Below are positions 31,958-38,322 of a DNA stretch of 38,322 nucleotides, piece by piece (the stretch's first letter is position 1; each line of letters starts with the position of its first letter). Origin of the DNA: Bacteroidales bacterium (GTDB taxonomy: Bacteria; Bacteroidota; Bacteroidia; Bacteroidales; UBA932); the NCBI GenBank assembly GCA_017546585.1, contig JAFYWC010000160.1:1-38322 (forward strand), given 5' to 3'. The position numbers and the translations under genes are program-made. The notes under the pieces are model-generated. The model was not told the DNA's origin. It did no database searches and saw only the letters and a program-made list of their open reading frames with translations.

Positions 31958-32554
31958 TTATAAGCTCTGCAGTTCACTGATCTGCGCAAGGATTTCTGTC
32001 GACTTCTTCACAATCTTGCGGTTGATGAGGAGTCCGATTACGCCTCCGATCAGCACGCCGACAATGGTTCCCGTAAAGAAGCCCTTCTGCATAGGACCTG
32101 GTTCCATATGCTTGGCTCCCTCATAAAACAGCCAAGTCACCCATCCTAAGATCAAAGGGATTGCCACCTTGATCCACTCGTGATAGTGAGTCCTGACCTT
32201 GTTCAGTTTTTCCGCCACGTCAAGGAGATTGCCTTGAGAAAAGTCAAGATTCTTGAGGATACACCTCTGTTTGATTGTGATTCCACAGCATATCGCAACC
32301 ATAAGGCCGCTGGCAACTATGAAATACAGAGAGAATCCGAACTTATAAAAAATATAACTTGAATACGGAATCGAAATGAGACCTATGACAATTGTGGCAG
32401 CAATGGCTCTGGTCATATCAGACCTCTTGGCAATCATAGAGTTACGAATATGAATGTCGCTGATGATTGTCTGCTTGTCGAGTTTCTGTTTGAGGATCGC
32501 AACCTGCGAACGCATTTCTTCAAGTTCCTGTGAGAATATTTTATTGTCTTCCAT
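31958..32554 (-). CDS. Membrane protein paired with the ECF sigma factor, possible anti-sigma factor
   Basis: The 198-residue protein has a cytoplasmic coiled N-terminus (about 1-45, QELEEMRSQVAILKQKLDK) and about four hydrophobic helices (near 50-70, 75-95, 128-145 and 158-178). It lies 11 bases behind an ECF sigma gene, the usual place for an anti-sigma factor. It lacks the zinc-binding HxxxCxxC motif of ZAS anti-sigma proteins and the FecR domain common in Bacteroidetes. If it restrains the sigma factor, it does so through a different N-terminus. Pairing is seen; function is inferred. Confidence 0.65.
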   Translation of the reverse strand: MEDNKIFSQELEEMRSQVAILKQKLDKQTIISDIHIRNSMIAKRSDMTRAIAATIVIGLISIPYSSYIFYKFGFSLYFIVASGLMVAICCGITIKQRCILKNLDFSQGNLLDVAEKLNKVRTHYHEWIKVAIPLILGWVTWLFYEGAKHMEPGPMQKGFFTGTIVGVLIGGVIGLLINRKIVKKSTEILAQISELQSL

Positions 32555-32565
32555 TTCCGTGCAAT

Positions 32566-33048
32566 TTATTCGTTTGACATCTTCTTGAGCTGGTCCTTGA
32601 TACGTACCAGACGTACAGATACATTCTTTGGAGAGATTCCGACGATGGCTCCGATCTCATCATAGCTCAGATTCTCCAGCCACAGCAGCACTATGGCACG
32701 GTCGAAAGGGCCGAGCTTGTTGATACGGTCTCGTAACATCTGAATCTGTCTGGTGTCATCGTCAGAGTCGCTGAACAGATTGATATCCATCGTCAGCGGA
32801 AGAGTTTCGACATTGCGACGCTTCTTCCTTTCCGACGATATGCAGGTGTTCAGGCTGACACGATATATCCACGTCCTGATGTTGCTGTCTCCACGGAATC
32901 TGGAGAACCCCTTCCAGAGGTTTATCAGAATCTCCTGAAAGAGATCCGCCACCTCATCAGGGTTGTTAGAGAACATATAGCAGACGGTGTATATCGTGCC
33001 TTTATGTTCCCTCACAGCTTGTGCGAATTCAAGTTCCATTTCCTTCAT
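32566..33048 (-). CDS. ECF-type RNA polymerase sigma factor
   Basis: The 160-residue sigma-70 family protein has region 2 (YTVCYMFSNNPDEVADLFQE and LWKGFSRFRGDSNIRTWIYR) and region 4 (LGPFDRAIVLLWLENLSYDE then IGISPKNVSVRLVRIKDQL). No region 3 is present, as expected for ECF members. It probably controls a small regulon that includes its own operon with the membrane protein downstream. The start fits the usual ECF length. Confidence 0.9.
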   Translation of the reverse strand: MKEMELEFAQAVREHKGTIYTVCYMFSNNPDEVADLFQEILINLWKGFSRFRGDSNIRTWIYRVSLNTCISSERKKRRNVETLPLTMDINLFSDSDDDTRQIQMLRDRINKLGPFDRAIVLLWLENLSYDEIGAIVGISPKNVSVRLVRIKDQLKKMSNE

Positions 33049-33111
33049 TTCTTATTTTTTGCACATTAGACGCACAAGTTAGGAATTTACTACAGGAAAA
33101 TTCACAAATGT

Positions 33112-33346
33112 TTATATATCCAAAGCAGCGTGATAGCCTTCGTATACGGCCTTGGTGATGTTGGCCGGACGTACGCAGTCTCCTACCTCACGCACGAACG
33201 GCACGCTGGCCTACTGCGCAGATAACAGTCTTTCCAGGAATCAGGACTTCGTTGCCATCCGGTGACTTGCAGACCACCCCCTCTTCTGTGACTCTGAGTC
33301 CCGTGTGTCCGAGATGGGCAACAGCGTACTTCTCCACCTGCTCCAT
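33112..33346 (-). pseudogene. Remnant of an NADH:flavin/FAD-dependent oxidoreductase
   Basis: On the minus strand, ATG 33346 opens a frame reading HLGHTGLRVTEEGVVCKSP and then TVICAVGQR, which stops at 33188-33190. Shifting frame after GQR gives PFVREVGDCVRPANITKAVY and ends ALDI at 33112. Together these match the C-terminal NAD(P)/FAD-binding end of Old-Yellow-Enzyme-type multi-domain oxidoreductases. About 14 residues are missing between GQR and PFVREVGDC, so an internal deletion that broke the frame is likely. The first several hundred residues are absent. The remnant begins in TGATG overlap with the PanE-like stop. Confidence 0.7.
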
Positions 33347-34353
33347 CAGAATTGGAAATACTTCAGATTGTCGAAAGACGGCTTGAGTTCGCCTCGCTCT
33401 ATCTTATGGATGATCTCCACCACTGTGTCATTCATCGGTGTAGGCCATCCTACCTTCCTTCCGTAATCAGACACAGATCCGTTGATGGCATCAACCTCTG
33501 TGAGCTTGCCCTTCTCCAGATCCTGAAGCATACTTGCCTTGAGCTTCGCGTGCTTGCGGATAGCTATCGGGATGATGAAGAACGAAACAGCCTTCTTGAC
33601 AACACCTTTGTAATCAAGGAGTTTCACGATATCCTTACCCTGAACAGGCTCGATCACTATACCTCCCTTCGCGCACACATCTATGCACTCCTTTATGAGG
33701 GCCTGGACGATCCGACGGGACTCCTTCGGCGCAGCAGCCTCTCCGAATGTGCATCCAAGAACAGCACTCATACCTGAGAATGCCGCATTGATGAGCAGTT
33801 TGCTCCATCTTGTTCCGATGAAGTTCTCTTCCACCTCGACTGTTCCCATCAGTTCAAGAAGTTCCTTGACCTTTGCAAAGTGGGCGTTTCTGTTCGAAGA
33901 GATAGATCCCAATGAAAATGAAAGGGCATCAGGCTCGCTTGTCAGTTCGCACACTCCGGGCGACTGGAGGGTCGCTCCCCAGGCAACTGTACAGCCCAAT
34001 ACCCTATCCTCACCGAGTATATCTGCGATCTGCATTTCAGGAAGGCCATTCTGGAAAGTCACAAGCACTCCGTCAGATGCAAGATAATCTTTAAGCATCT
34101 GCACGACCTCCTTGTTGTTCTGCTGCTTGGTCATCAGGAAGATAATATCATATGTACCCGACATACAGTCAGGTGTATATGCATTAACCTTCTGGACAAA
34201 CTCAACGGTTCCTGTGACCTTGGCGCCATAGGCGTTCAATGCCTCAACGTGAGCCTTGTTACGATTGATAAGTTCCACATTTACACCGGCTCTGTTGATA
34301 TAGGCACCGAGAATCGTGCCCAAAGAGCCTGCACCATATACAGCGATACGCAT
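33346..34353 (-). CDS. PanE/ApbA-family ketopantoate reductase-like protein
   Basis: The 335-residue protein has an N-terminal NADP-binding GAGSLG (7-12), the family block FLMTKQQNNKEVVQML (about 73-88), FQNGLPE and a C-terminal helical domain with WSKLLINAAFSG. PanE reduces ketopantoate in pantothenate synthesis, but this family also contains other 2-keto acid reductases. ATG 34353 is favoured by an AGGAGG site eight bases upstream, over an in-frame ATG at 34374. Followed directly by a decayed flavin oxidoreductase, suggesting a former two-gene pathway; that makes a role other than pantothenate synthesis possible. Confidence 0.8.
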   Translation of the reverse strand: MRIAVYGAGSLGTILGAYINRAGVNVELINRNKAHVEALNAYGAKVTGTVEFVQKVNAYTPDCMSGTYDIIFLMTKQQNNKEVVQMLKDYLASDGVLVTFQNGLPEMQIADILGEDRVLGCTVAWGATLQSPGVCELTSEPDALSFSLGSISSNRNAHFAKVKELLELMGTVEVEENFIGTRWSKLLINAAFSGMSAVLGCTFGEAAAPKESRRIVQALIKECIDVCAKGGIVIEPVQGKDIVKLLDYKGVVKKAVSFFIIPIAIRKHAKLKASMLQDLEKGKLTEVDAINGSVSDYGRKVGWPTPMNDTVVEIIHKIERGELKPSFDNLKYFQF

Positions 34354-34409
34354 AATATTTCCTCCTATATTCATTACTTAGCCTCACAAATATAAGAACC
34401 TTATCTGTC

Positions 34410-34856
34410 TTATTCAAGGATCTGTGAGGTGTGATTCTTTGTATCTACTTTGTCAATGATTTTCACCAGGATTCCGTCCTCGTCAAATATGAAGGTCTTC
34501 CTGAGCGTACCCATAGTCGTCTTGCCGTACATCTTCTTTTCGCCCCAGGCTCCGAACGCCTGAAGGATCTCTGTGGATGTATCTGAAAGGAGAGTGAAAG
34601 GCAGGTCATATTTGGACGCGAAGTTCTTATGTGAATTGACGCTGTCCTTACTTATGCCGATAACATTATATCCTTTTGCCACGAGTCTCTCATAATTGTC
34701 CCTGAGGTTGCAAGCCTGTGCCGTACAGCCGCTTGTGTTATCCTTCGGATAAAAATAGATGATGGTCTTTCTGCCTAAAAGCTGACCTGAATTGAATTTA
34801 TTGCCATCCTGGTCCACGACCTCGAAATATGGCATTCTGTCACCGATCTTCAACAT
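34410..34856 (-). CDS. bcp: Thioredoxin-dependent peroxiredoxin, Bcp/PrxQ type
   Basis: The 148-residue peroxiredoxin reduces hydroperoxides using thioredoxin. The active site reads YFYPKDNTSGCTAQAC, with peroxidatic Cys44 and resolving Cys49 in the C-x4-C spacing of the Bcp/PrxQ class. The later GKTTMGTLRKTFIFD block is typical. The length is normal. It lies between the MalY-type gene and the PanE-type gene on the same strand, with gaps of about 55 bases that allow co-transcription. Confidence 0.92.
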   Translation of the reverse strand: MLKIGDRMPYFEVVDQDGNKFNSGQLLGRKTIIYFYPKDNTSGCTAQACNLRDNYERLVAKGYNVIGISKDSVNSHKNFASKYDLPFTLLSDTSTEILQAFGAWGEKKMYGKTTMGTLRKTFIFDEDGILVKIIDKVDTKNHTSQILE

Positions 34857-34915
34857 AATTTCAAAATTTAAAATGACGACCCATCAGCAAGAAAAGTTCC
34901 AAATCCTGCCGTGCT

Positions 34916-36091
34916 TTATCCTTTAATTGCCTTTTCCAGTTTTACAAGCGCTTCCTCTACAACTTTGCGAGGTGTGCCGATATTCAGTCTCATAAATCCT
35001 TCGCCTCCCGGATTGAACATCTCGCCGTCGTTGAGGGCAAGTCCAGCCTTGTCGATGAACAAGGAAACAAGATCGTCGTGATTCAGTCCGAGACCGCGGC
35101 AGTCGAGCCAGATGAGAAACGAAGCCTGGGGTCTGAGCGGCTTGACTTGACGGATCCTTTCCTGACAGAATGATTCGACAAATTTGATATTTCCTTCAAT
35201 ATAGCTGAGCATCTGCTTTCTCCATTCCTCGCCTTTGCGGAATGCAGCAATCGTCGCGATAGGTGAGAACATCGGAGCAGAACCCAGTTCGTTTGCTTCC
35301 AACCACCCGTAGAATCTATTTCGAAGCTCTTCATTAGGAACAATCGAGTAAGAACATACGATTCCCGCAATGTTGAATGTCTTGGAAGGGGCTCCAAAGG
35401 TTATGCTGCAATCGGCTGCTTTATCTGAAACGCTTGCGAATGGGATGTGCTTGTTGCCAAACAAGGCCATATCGCAATGTATTTCATCGGAGATTACAAT
35501 TATGCCCTTCTCATAACAGAAGTCTGCAAGTCTTGCCAATGTCTCTTTTGACCATACAATGCCTGCTGGGTTATGAGGATTGGAAAGAATCAGCATCTTG
35601 CAATGCGAGTCACACACCGCCACAAGATTCTCAAAGTCCATCTCGTAACTGCCGTCGGCCAGTTGCTTGAGAGTATTGAACACGACTTCATATCCGTTCT
35701 TTTGAGGTACAAGGCGGAAAGGATGGTATACAGGCGGCTGGATGATGACCTTGTCACCCTTTTTCAGTAAAGCATTGATAGCCATACCGATACCCTTTAC
35801 GATTCCTGGGATGTAACTTATCCACTCCTTCTCTATCTTCCAGTTGTGGTGGTCCTTGATCCAGTCGATTATAGCGGGACGGAAATCCTCAGGTTCAGCA
35901 GTATAGCCGAAAACAGGATGCTCCAGCCTCTTCTTAAGGGCATCCACAATGAATTCAGGAGTCTCGAAATCCATATCAGCCACCCACATCGGAGTCAGCC
36001 CTGACTTTCCGAACACCTTTTCTACGGCATCTGACTTTATCGCTCCACTGCCGGAACGGTCTATAATCTTGTCAAAATCAAATCGCTTCAT
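34916..36091 (-). CDS. MalY/PatB-type PLP-dependent C-S lyase
   Basis: The 391-residue fold-type I aminotransferase family member has NPHNPAGIVW (171-180), SDEIHCDMAL (201-210) and PLP-binding Lys237 in TFGAPSKTFNIAG (231-243). The WVADMDFETP segment (36-45) at the N-terminus marks the MalY/PatB subgroup, which cleaves cystathionine or cysteine to pyruvate, ammonia and a thiol. It may supply homocysteine for methionine synthesis or release H2S. A TATCTTTG -7 element lies at 36111-36118. Confidence 0.88.
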   Translation of the reverse strand: MKRFDFDKIIDRSGSGAIKSDAVEKVFGKSGLTPMWVADMDFETPEFIVDALKKRLEHPVFGYTAEPEDFRPAIIDWIKDHHNWKIEKEWISYIPGIVKGIGMAINALLKKGDKVIIQPPVYHPFRLVPQKNGYEVVFNTLKQLADGSYEMDFENLVAVCDSHCKMLILSNPHNPAGIVWSKETLARLADFCYEKGIIVISDEIHCDMALFGNKHIPFASVSDKAADCSITFGAPSKTFNIAGIVCSYSIVPNEELRNRFYGWLEANELGSAPMFSPIATIAAFRKGEEWRKQMLSYIEGNIKFVESFCQERIRQVKPLRPQASFLIWLDCRGLGLNHDDLVSLFIDKAGLALNDGEMFNPGGEGFMRLNIGTPRKVVEEALVKLEKAIKG

Positions 36092-36242
36092 TTCCTTAAT
36101 CTATTATTCCCAAAGATACGAAATTATTTGTTACCAAAGTTGCGTGATTTAGAACCACCTAGCAATAAGGACATTAGGCATAGGGGCCTTTGCCATCCAC
36201 CCCACCAATCATTTTAATTTTGCCCAAAACCTCAGCACTTTT

Positions 36243-36419
36243 ATGGACAAAAAAAGAGACACCCCTCGAAAGGATGTCTCCGTAAGCTCATCGTTGATGA
36301 AGAGCTGTAACGAGTTTAGGCTGAAATACGGTACAGCTGTCGGGGGAATCGCCCAAATATTAGCAAAACCTGCTGAGCTGTGCCGCAAAAACGGCAAAAG
36401 AAGGCACAGCTCTCTATAA
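36243..36419 (+). CDS. Possible 58-residue basic small protein
   Basis: An ATG at 36243 opens a 58-codon frame rich in Lys and Arg (MDKKRDTPRK, then KYGTAVGGIAQILAKPAELC). Upstream, TTTG (36189-36192) and TAATTTTG (36215-36222) are 22 bases apart, slightly long for the promoter consensus. Against it, the frame runs through two hairpins (36256-36280 and 36375-36412) and has no ribosome site. It may be chance. Confidence 0.2.
   Translation: MDKKRDTPRKDVSVSSSLMKSCNEFRLKYGTAVGGIAQILAKPAELCRKNGKRRHSSL
36256..36280 (-). terminator. Terminator on the minus strand after the hairpin-rich stretch
   Basis: GAGACACCC (36256-36264) and GGATGTCTC (36272-36280) pair with one mismatch. On the minus strand the stem is followed by T7. 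It would end a transcript coming from the CAT-like gene or from the hairpin stretch. Confidence 0.65.
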
Positions 36420-36472
36420 CTAGGCGCATCAGCGCCGCGTCATCCGCATCAGCAAGATGTTCAAAGAACATC
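36375..36472 (-). ncRNA. Three consecutive strong hairpins, candidate structured RNA
   Basis: GAGCTGTGCC/GGCACAGCTC (36375-36384 with 36403-36412), GGCGC/GCGCC (36423-36427 with 36432-36436, loop ATCA) and GATGTTC/GAACATC (36456-36462 with 36466-36472, loop AAA) follow one another. All are perfect stems. They lie in the roughly 300-base gap between the CAT-like stop and the minus-strand terminator at 36256, so they would form a structured 3' untranslated region or a small RNA. Strand is inferred from that terminator. No convincing gene is seen in 36281-36577. Confidence 0.4.
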
Positions 36473-36577
36473 GAAGCAGCAAAGAAAAAAAATTACTTAT
36501 TAAGTGCAGTAGCAACGTCAACCGCGCAAACAACGCTTAACCAACCATTGGGTTATTACAGATACCGATGAATCCCA

Positions 36578-37195
36578 TTAGACGTTTCGTATTTCCCATT
36601 GCAGGAGCTCCAAGAACATTGCTCCCTGTCCTCCATCCATCTGAACATGATGAAATTGGAAGGAGATCGGGAGTGTGGTCTTTAAGCATCCTTTACGATA
36701 CTTGCCCCACATTACCATCGGATTGCAGAACTTGTCTGTATACTGGTTAACTATGCTATCTAGTTCGGTATGAACCATTGCCGATGTTCCAACAATCATA
36801 GAATCCTCTATGAAAGAACTTTTGCACTCAGCAGCGGCCTGCAAAGTAAGAGTGTTGTATGCACGGGCAAACTTTGCGATATCCTCAGTGAACGGAATGT
36901 CGCATGAATTGATTCCTCCCTTGCTGTTGTTGACAATGACATTTACAGCAATGGAACCATACTGATATAGTTTGCCCTGCTCAGGAAGAAGGTAGAACTC
37001 CTTTACCTGGGAGGTAGCCTTTCCAATGCACCAGCAAAGAAGAGCATTGAATTTAACGCCAGACTTTCTGCTTGCCTTAAGCAGCCTGCTTACGTCAAAA
37101 GTTTTGGTAAGGGTGACCATAGGCATAGGAGAGGTCATCCACATTTCAAACGCCTCTGCCCTACTTGTGTCTTTGGGATTTACTTCTGTTTTCAT
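36578..37195 (-). CDS. Chloramphenicol acetyltransferase-like protein
   Basis: The 205-residue protein has the CAT catalytic motif HHVQMDG (182-188), with the first-position histidine acting as general base, and family segments FNALLCWCIGKA and PISFQFHH. True chloramphenicol resistance is not implied: chromosomal CAT-like proteins in Bacteroidota often have other or unknown acyl acceptors. ATG 37195 is preferred over GTG 37207, which would overlap the upstream creatininase stop. The two genes nearly touch, so they are likely co-transcribed. Confidence 0.8.
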   Translation of the reverse strand: MKTEVNPKDTSRAEAFEMWMTSPMPMVTLTKTFDVSRLLKASRKSGVKFNALLCWCIGKATSQVKEFYLLPEQGKLYQYGSIAVNVIVNNSKGGINSCDIPFTEDIAKFARAYNTLTLQAAAECKSSFIEDSMIVGTSAMVHTELDSIVNQYTDKFCNPMVMWGKYRKGCLKTTLPISFQFHHVQMDGGQGAMFLELLQWEIRNV

Positions 37196-37203
37196 ATTCG
37201 AGA

Positions 37204-38088
37204 TCACTGCTTTGTCTCTAACGGATTCTCTGCCGCATTGTAGAATTGCTCGAGGAGAGCTGGCGCAACCTTGTCTTCTTTGATATCCTTGATCACTTCT
37301 GCAAATTGTGAGACAAGGCTATCCAGAATGAGTTTTCCTGCTTCAGCATTTGCTTTTGAGCCATCTCCTGCGTAGTGGTTCGGGAATCTAGCGTACCACC
37401 AGATGCTGGTATACACATTGTCAAGATGTTTAAGTCTTTCGAGATCCTCTCCGGATTGAATTCCTGCAAGTTCCGGACGAACAAGATCCGGCACGATAGA
37501 CTCTACCATAGATGTCTCTCTGTTGCCGGCGTGCTGATTGATTGGATCATCCATTGTCAAAGCCTTAGCCTTCTTGATGACCTCTTTATCATAACTTTGC
37601 TTGTACCAATAAAGTGTATAGTCCCTCTTTTCAGACAGCTGAGCCATTGTGAAATACTCCAGGAAAGCTCCGTTACCTCCATGGCCATTGATGAGGATGA
37701 TCTTCTTGAAGCCGTTGCGATTCAATTCATCCAGAGTTTCCTGCAGTATTCTCCAAATGAGTTCCGGTGAATATGCGATAGTTCCCGGCTGCTGCCTTGC
37801 CTCGTTGATCTGGCTGAAATAATACCAAGGGAACACCACTGCATATTCTATTTCTGCTGCTCGAACGGCTATTTCCCTTGCGGTATACAAGTCTGTTCCA
37901 AGCGGCATATGAGGGCCGTGCTTTTCAAAGACTCCGATCGGAATAATGACGGTTTCCGAACTTTTTTTGACTGCATCTTTGAACTGTACTGCTGTAAGTT
38001 CCTGCAATTGTACCGGAAGATCCTGTGCTGCTGACTTTAATCCGATAATGCATAATGACAGGATTAAAAGTGTCTTTAAATGTCTCAT
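37204..38088 (-). CDS. Secreted creatininase-family amidohydrolase
   Basis: The 294-residue protein has a signal peptide (MRHLKTLLILSLCIIGLKSA, cut near AAQD) and a creatininase fold: GVFEKHGPHMPLGTD (52-66) with metal ligands Glu55, His57 or His60 and Asp66, INGHGGN (133-139) with His136, and a later Glu in AGNRETSMV (about 187-195). Family members open cyclic amides or act in cofactor synthesis. Export is less usual and suggests a periplasmic substrate. It is followed without gap by the CAT-like gene. Confidence 0.85.
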   Translation of the reverse strand: MRHLKTLLILSLCIIGLKSAAQDLPVQLQELTAVQFKDAVKKSSETVIIPIGVFEKHGPHMPLGTDLYTAREIAVRAAEIEYAVVFPWYYFSQINEARQQPGTIAYSPELIWRILQETLDELNRNGFKKIILINGHGGNGAFLEYFTMAQLSEKRDYTLYWYKQSYDKEVIKKAKALTMDDPINQHAGNRETSMVESIVPDLVRPELAGIQSGEDLERLKHLDNVYTSIWWYARFPNHYAGDGSKANAEAGKLILDSLVSQFAEVIKDIKEDKVAPALLEQFYNAAENPLETKQ

Positions 38089-38195
38089 AGTGCTGTTGTT
38101 TTGGTTATCGATTATCAGTTAGTTCCTCAAATATAGCATTATTTGCAGATATCTGGTACTGTTATATCAGGAGGTTCATATAAAATCGAGTAGGA

Positions 38196-38234
38196 GGAAA
38201 ACAAAAGTAGGTTTTCCTCCTACTTTTGTTTTCC
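38196..38234 (-). repeat. Competing hairpins in the intron domain VI
   Basis: GGAAAACAAAAGTAGG (38196-38211) and CCTACTTTTGTTTTCC (38219-38234) are a 16-bp perfect stem. An alternative 13-bp perfect stem pairs 38190-38202 with 38211-38223. Both cannot form together. Confidence 0.65.
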
Positions 38235-38279
38235 GACCTCTCACACCACCGTACATGCGGGTCCGCATACGGCGGTTCC

Positions 38280-38321
38280 TTATCTGCAATGATACTTTTC
38301 GTAGTATCCCATCAGCGACGG
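38280..38321 (-). CDS. ltrA: Group II intron reverse transcriptase/maturase, C-terminal end only
   Basis: Thirteen codons, PSLMGYYEKYHCR, then TAA at 38280-38282. This is close to the usual C-terminus of group II intron maturases (GYYEKYHCR-type ending). The body of the gene lies past the window edge. The symbol is generic for the family. Confidence 0.7.
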   Translation of the reverse strand, partial: PSLMGYYEKYHCR

Positions 38322-38322
38322 G

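Larger units (their letters stand above)
38185..38322 (-). mobile_element. Group II intron, 3' end (domains V and VI)
   Basis: Read on the minus strand, the maturase C-terminus (stop at 38280) is followed by a domain V-like hairpin, GAACCGCCGTATGCGGACCC then GCATGTACGGTGGTGTGAG (about 38241-38279), characteristic of bacterial group II introns. A domain VI stem and the end CTACTCGAT near 38185 follow. The 3' splice boundary is therefore placed at about 38185. The rest of the intron lies beyond the right edge. Confidence 0.8.

Noticed and set aside
36578-37195. A chloramphenicol-resistance gene
   Set aside because: Only family similarity is visible and it sits in an apparently chromosomal operon with a creatininase-type gene, so resistance cannot be claimed.

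Overview
The window comes from a Bacteroidales chromosome; the genus cannot be fixed from sequence alone. The evidence is the repeated Bacteroidetes promoter shape (TTTG about 19-22 bases upstream of TAnnTTTG, clearest at 2968-2998, 11566-11596 and 13715-13746), a Bacteroides-type Tra conjugation operon, and Bacteroidota-restricted families (DUF4134, DUF4133, DUF4141, DUF4138, DUF3853, DUF4136, DUF4251, and the radical SAM/lipoprotein pair).

Left part, about 1-13,460: one end of an integrative and conjugative element. The first 2.4 kb is a worn cargo zone: an AbiEi-type antitoxin whose AbiEii partner survives only as about 21 codons, and several 5'-truncated gene fragments. A candidate switch-like RNA (2748-2939) and a textbook promoter (2968-2998) precede the rightward operon traA-(small gene)-traE-F-G-I-J-K-M-N, which encodes the type IV secretion channel: VirB2-, B3-, B4-, B5-, B6-, B8-, B10- and B9-like parts. 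A DUF3853 gene and a tyrosine integrase follow on the minus strand. Next to the integrase lies an array of short ACTGTGTGT repeats, and then three tandem tRNA-Lys genes, the probable attachment target. No relaxase or coupling protein is visible, so they must lie left of the window or be missing.

Middle, about 13.4-28.9 kb: ordinary chromosome. It holds an envelope operon (DUF4251, DUF4136 lipoprotein, beta-barrel), an alpha/beta hydrolase, a radical SAM/SPASM enzyme coupled to its dedicated lipoprotein, htpG, a long-chain acyl-CoA ligase divergent from a HAD hydrolase, the agmatine-to-putrescine operon aguA-aguB running into purT, an OmpA-family protein, a DNPH1-like N-hydrolase and a secreted esterase.

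Right part, 29-38.3 kb: an HD hydrolase, a Gfo/Idh/MocA oxidoreductase, a membrane acyltransferase, an ECF sigma factor with a membrane partner, a decayed flavin oxidoreductase tail behind a PanE-like gene, a Bcp peroxiredoxin, a MalY/PatB aminotransferase, a hairpin-rich non-coding stretch, a CAT-like acetyltransferase paired with a secreted creatininase-family protein, and at the right edge the 3' end of a group II intron (maturase C-terminus plus domains V and VI).

The most interesting signals are the terminator/antiterminator-like RNA in front of the tra operon, the helically phased repeat array beside the integrase, palindromic repeats inserted inside traG and traM coding sequence, the overlapping palindromes in front of the radical SAM lipoprotein gene, and a three-way-junction terminator next to the tRNA genes.
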